A stretch of 8,234 bases of DNA from SOKG01 sp964502665. GTDB lineage: Bacteria; Chloroflexota; Dehalococcoidia; SZUA-161. Under the pieces are notes generated by a model, which saw only the letters and a list, made by a program, of their open reading frames with translations, had not been told where the DNA came from and did not search any database. The position numbers and the translations under genes were made by a program. Where the stretch lies: NCBI GenBank assembly GCA_964502665.1, contig CAZCXP010000114.1, forward strand, positions 1 through 8,234, in the 5' to 3' direction. Below are positions 6,834-8,234 of the stretch, piece after piece; positions within the stretch are counted from its first letter, which is position 1, and each line of letters opens with the position of its first letter.

Positions 6834-7411
6834 CTAAGCGGTACGGACTGGTCATTGACCTGGAAAGGTGTACTGGGTGCGATACATGCATTATAGCCTG
6901 TAAGCTGGAGAATGGTCTGGAGAAGGGCTCCTGGATCAGGGTGGAGACAATAGGCGGTCCTCATCGTGATACCCCTGAAGGTAAGCACCCGCAACTGAGC
7001 ATGCATTTCCTGCCGGTGCCCTGCATGCACTGCGACCAGCCGCCGTGCCTGGACGCTTGCCCGCTGGAGGCCATATTCAAGCGTGAGGATGGGATCGTAT
7101 TGGTGGATGAAGAGAAATGCGACGGATGCCAGGCCTGCCTGCCGGCCTGCCCCTACGGGGCATTGACCTATGATGAGGAGACAAACACTGTACGGAAGTG
7201 CACGCTCTGTGTTCACCGGGTAGAAGAGGGGTTGGAGCCCTTCTGCGTGATATGCTGTGAAACAGAAGCGATCTACTTTGGTGACCTCAACGACCCCGCC
7301 AGCACCGTTGCAACACTCATTGGCCTGCGGAATGCTGCTGCCCTAAAGCCTGAACTGGGGACAGAACCCGCGGTCTACTACTGTCCCACCAGGGACGGGC
7401 GAATTGAATAG
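6830..7411 (+). CDS. Four-[4Fe-4S] electron-transfer subunit (DmsB/PhsB/NrfC-like)
   Basis: This 193-residue protein should carry electrons between a donor or acceptor and the molybdenum subunit encoded just upstream. Four Cys groups are visible: C14-C17-C20-C24, C65-C68-C73-C77 followed by Pro, C97-C100-C103-C107 followed by Pro, and C124-C127-C139-C143. This is the standard 16-Cys pattern of DmsB/PhsB/NrfC proteins. In the fourth group the sequence is FCVICCETEAI, so the usual Pro after the last Cys is Glu and there is an extra Cys142. The motif KCTLCVHRVEEGLEP is typical of the family. There is no signal peptide or membrane segment, and no NrfD/DmsC-type anchor gene follows in the window, so the pair is probably soluble; the redox partner is unknown. 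Its ATG overlaps the upstream TGA as ATGA, which points to coupled translation and a fixed subunit ratio. GAGG lies just before the start. Confidence 0.92.
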   Translation: MTKRYGLVIDLERCTGCDTCIIACKLENGLEKGSWIRVETIGGPHRDTPEGKHPQLSMHFLPVPCMHCDQPPCLDACPLEAIFKREDGIVLVDEEKCDGCQACLPACPYGALTYDEETNTVRKCTLCVHRVEEGLEPFCVICCETEAIYFGDLNDPASTVATLIGLRNAAALKPELGTEPAVYYCPTRDGRIE

Positions 7412-7728
7412 CGTGGCGCTGGAAAAGGATTTGGTTTTGAAGCGGGAGGATGATTCTCCGGCATACCAATGATCTTGAGAGGATATTCACCTTTCAGCTT
7501 ATCTCGCTTATCCTGTCTTCTGTTTCCCCTGCCAGAGCTCGTCGACCAACCTGAGAGCCTGTTCCATGTCCAGTGGCTTGTATCGGCTTCGAACAAAGAG
7601 AAAACCGTTGCCGACGCAGGAATGGTTTTGGGCTTGCCAGGTGCCTTGACATCCAATGAGCAAGAGCCTTAATATAGCCGAACCAGCTGATACGTCAATT
7701 CCTCGGACTAGTGCTCAAGGGAGCAGCC
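7412..7728. other. 317-bp intergenic region with a possible gene remnant
   Basis: No intact gene is convincing here. On the minus strand a frame is open from 7714 down to a TAA at 7508-7510 and ends with a protein-like stretch: GNGFLFVRSRYKPLDMEQAL, then RLVDELWQGKQKTG. It has no ATG early enough and a TGA closes it upstream at 7715-7717, so it could be the tail of a decayed gene or chance. No clear terminator follows the iron-sulfur subunit; AAAACC (7601-7606) with GGTTTT (7624-7629) is a weak inverted repeat. The right end holds the promoter of the next gene. Confidence 0.3.
7646..7675 (+). promoter_or_regulatory. Promoter of the radical SAM gene
   Basis: A perfect TTGACA (7646-7651) is followed after 18 bases by TAATAT (7670-7675, 4 of 6). 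Transcription would start near 7682, about 47 bases before the ATG at 7729. GAACCAG at 7680-7686 repeats the first seven bases of the RND operator copy on its own strand and lies at almost the same distance from the -10 box. The promoter indicates that the radical SAM gene is expressed separately from the oxidoreductase operon. Confidence 0.45.
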
Positions 7729-8234
7729 ATGAGGACTCTGCTAATAAACCCGCCATACCCTTTCTCAGAGGTCCCCATCATGCCTATGGGGCTGGCCTAT
7801 ATCGCTGGAGTATTGGAGCACAATATCTGCGACGAGATAATGGACAGGGGTTTGAAATTCAACTGGAAGGCTTTCTCCAGGGTTGACACTGTGAATCCAG
7901 AAGTGATGCTGAAGTTGAAAGAGGCGGGATGCACTTACCTCTGCTACGGGGTTGAAAGCGGGAATCAGCACATCCTCGATACAGTCAAAAAGAAGACCAC
8001 CTTGGACAAAATTAGAGAGGGTGTCAGAATGGCAAGGGATGCCGGAATCAGTGTCCAGGCCGCTTTTATCCTCGGGCTACCTGGTGAGACTAAGGAAACA
8101 CTGATTCAGACTATGCAGTTTGCTCAGGAGCTTGACACCTTCTATGGGTTACACGTGTTGGCTCCCTTCCCAGGGACCGAAGTGAGCGAGAGCATCAAAA
8201 GGTGGATGAGTGCAGGTCTTCTGAAATATGAAGT
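7729..8234 (+). CDS. B12-binding/radical SAM protein with large internal deletion, 3' end beyond window
   Basis: An open frame of 168 codons runs off the right edge. Residues 1-31 (MRTLLINPPYPF... MPMGLAYIAGVLEH) are the standard start of a cobalamin-binding domain. From residue 33, ICDEIMDRGLKFNW and RVDTVNPEVMLKLKEAGC, then YGVESGNQHIL (73-83), FILGLPGET (113-121) and LAPFPGTEV (144-152), are the second half of a radical SAM domain. In family members roughly 200 residues lie between these parts, including the rest of the B12 domain and the CxxxCxxC motif that holds the catalytic [4Fe-4S] cluster. None of that is present, and the join is in frame near bases 7819-7827. The product could not do radical chemistry by the known mechanism. 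It may be a deletion derivative on the way to loss, a non-catalytic protein, or an assembly artefact. AGGGAG (7718-7723) lies 5 bases before the ATG, and a promoter precedes it, so it looks expressed. Confidence 0.8.
   Translation, partial: MRTLLINPPYPFSEVPIMPMGLAYIAGVLEHNICDEIMDRGLKFNWKAFSRVDTVNPEVMLKLKEAGCTYLCYGVESGNQHILDTVKKKTTLDKIREGVRMARDAGISVQAAFILGLPGETKETLIQTMQFAQELDTFYGLHVLAPFPGTEVSESIKRWMSAGLLKYE

Noticed and set aside
6704..7216. 170-codon minus-strand frame antisense to the operon overlap
   Set aside because: It lies opposite two well-supported genes with conserved motifs; its Cys/His content mirrors the Cys codons of the iron-sulfur gene.
7601..7629. Inverted repeat AAAACC/GGTTTT as a terminator of the oxidoreductase operon
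   Set aside because: Only six pairs, AT-rich, with a 17-base loop, nearly 200 bp after the stop codon and no proper T-run.
7656..7886. 76-codon plus-strand frame
   Set aside because: It overlaps the start of the radical SAM gene in another frame; the radical SAM frame has family motifs, a promoter and a Shine-Dalgarno.
1..8234. CRISPR arrays, tRNA or rRNA genes, insertion sequences
   Set aside because: No regularly spaced repeat array, tRNA-like cloverleaf, rRNA core sequence or transposase frame with terminal repeats was seen.

Overview
The window carries four complete protein genes and two that run off the edges. The set suggests an anaerobic bacterium of moderate to high GC: an oxygen-sensitive type of dihydroxy-acid dehydratase, a cytoplasmic molybdopterin/iron-sulfur oxidoreductase pair, and a relative of the B12-binding radical SAM enzymes. 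Good sigma70-type promoters and Shine-Dalgarno sites support a bacterium over an archaeon. A Chloroflexota (Dehalococcoidia-like) origin would fit, but that is an impression and not proven by the sequence.

Layout. Bases 1-2201 (minus) encode almost all of an RND/MMPL-family exporter whose last residues lie beyond the left edge. Its promoter carries a 10-bp direct repeat spaced 21 bp. Bases 2256-2528 are non-coding and include a likely structured leader in front of a 90-residue two-helix membrane protein (2529-2801, plus). That gene converges on ilvD (2828-4411, minus). Between ilvD and the next gene is a 214-bp divergent control region with a promoter for each side. Bases 4626-7411 (plus) hold a two-gene operon with a 4-base overlap: a molybdopterin oxidoreductase catalytic subunit and its four-cluster ferredoxin-like electron-transfer subunit. 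A 317-bp gap follows, and then a radical SAM gene (from 7729) that leaves the window on the right.

How the parts relate. Only the oxidoreductase pair is clearly one functional unit: electrons would pass through the 16-Cys iron-sulfur subunit to or from the molybdenum site. Neither protein shows a Tat signal and no membrane anchor gene follows, so a soluble cytoplasmic complex is likely. The substrate cannot be assigned. IlvD is a stand-alone valine/isoleucine biosynthesis gene here.

Most notable. The last gene joins the first ~31 residues of a B12-binding radical SAM protein directly, in frame, to the second half of the radical SAM domain, so the CxxxCxxC cluster motif is missing. The leader of the small membrane protein folds on paper into two nested helices that display a Shine-Dalgarno and start codon in the loop. 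Two promoters each carry direct repeats spaced exactly 21 bp, one copy inside the promoter and one just after the start of transcription. The molybdopterin subunit has Asp where the second cluster Cys is expected, and IlvD lacks about 28 residues of a loop next to its third cluster Cys.
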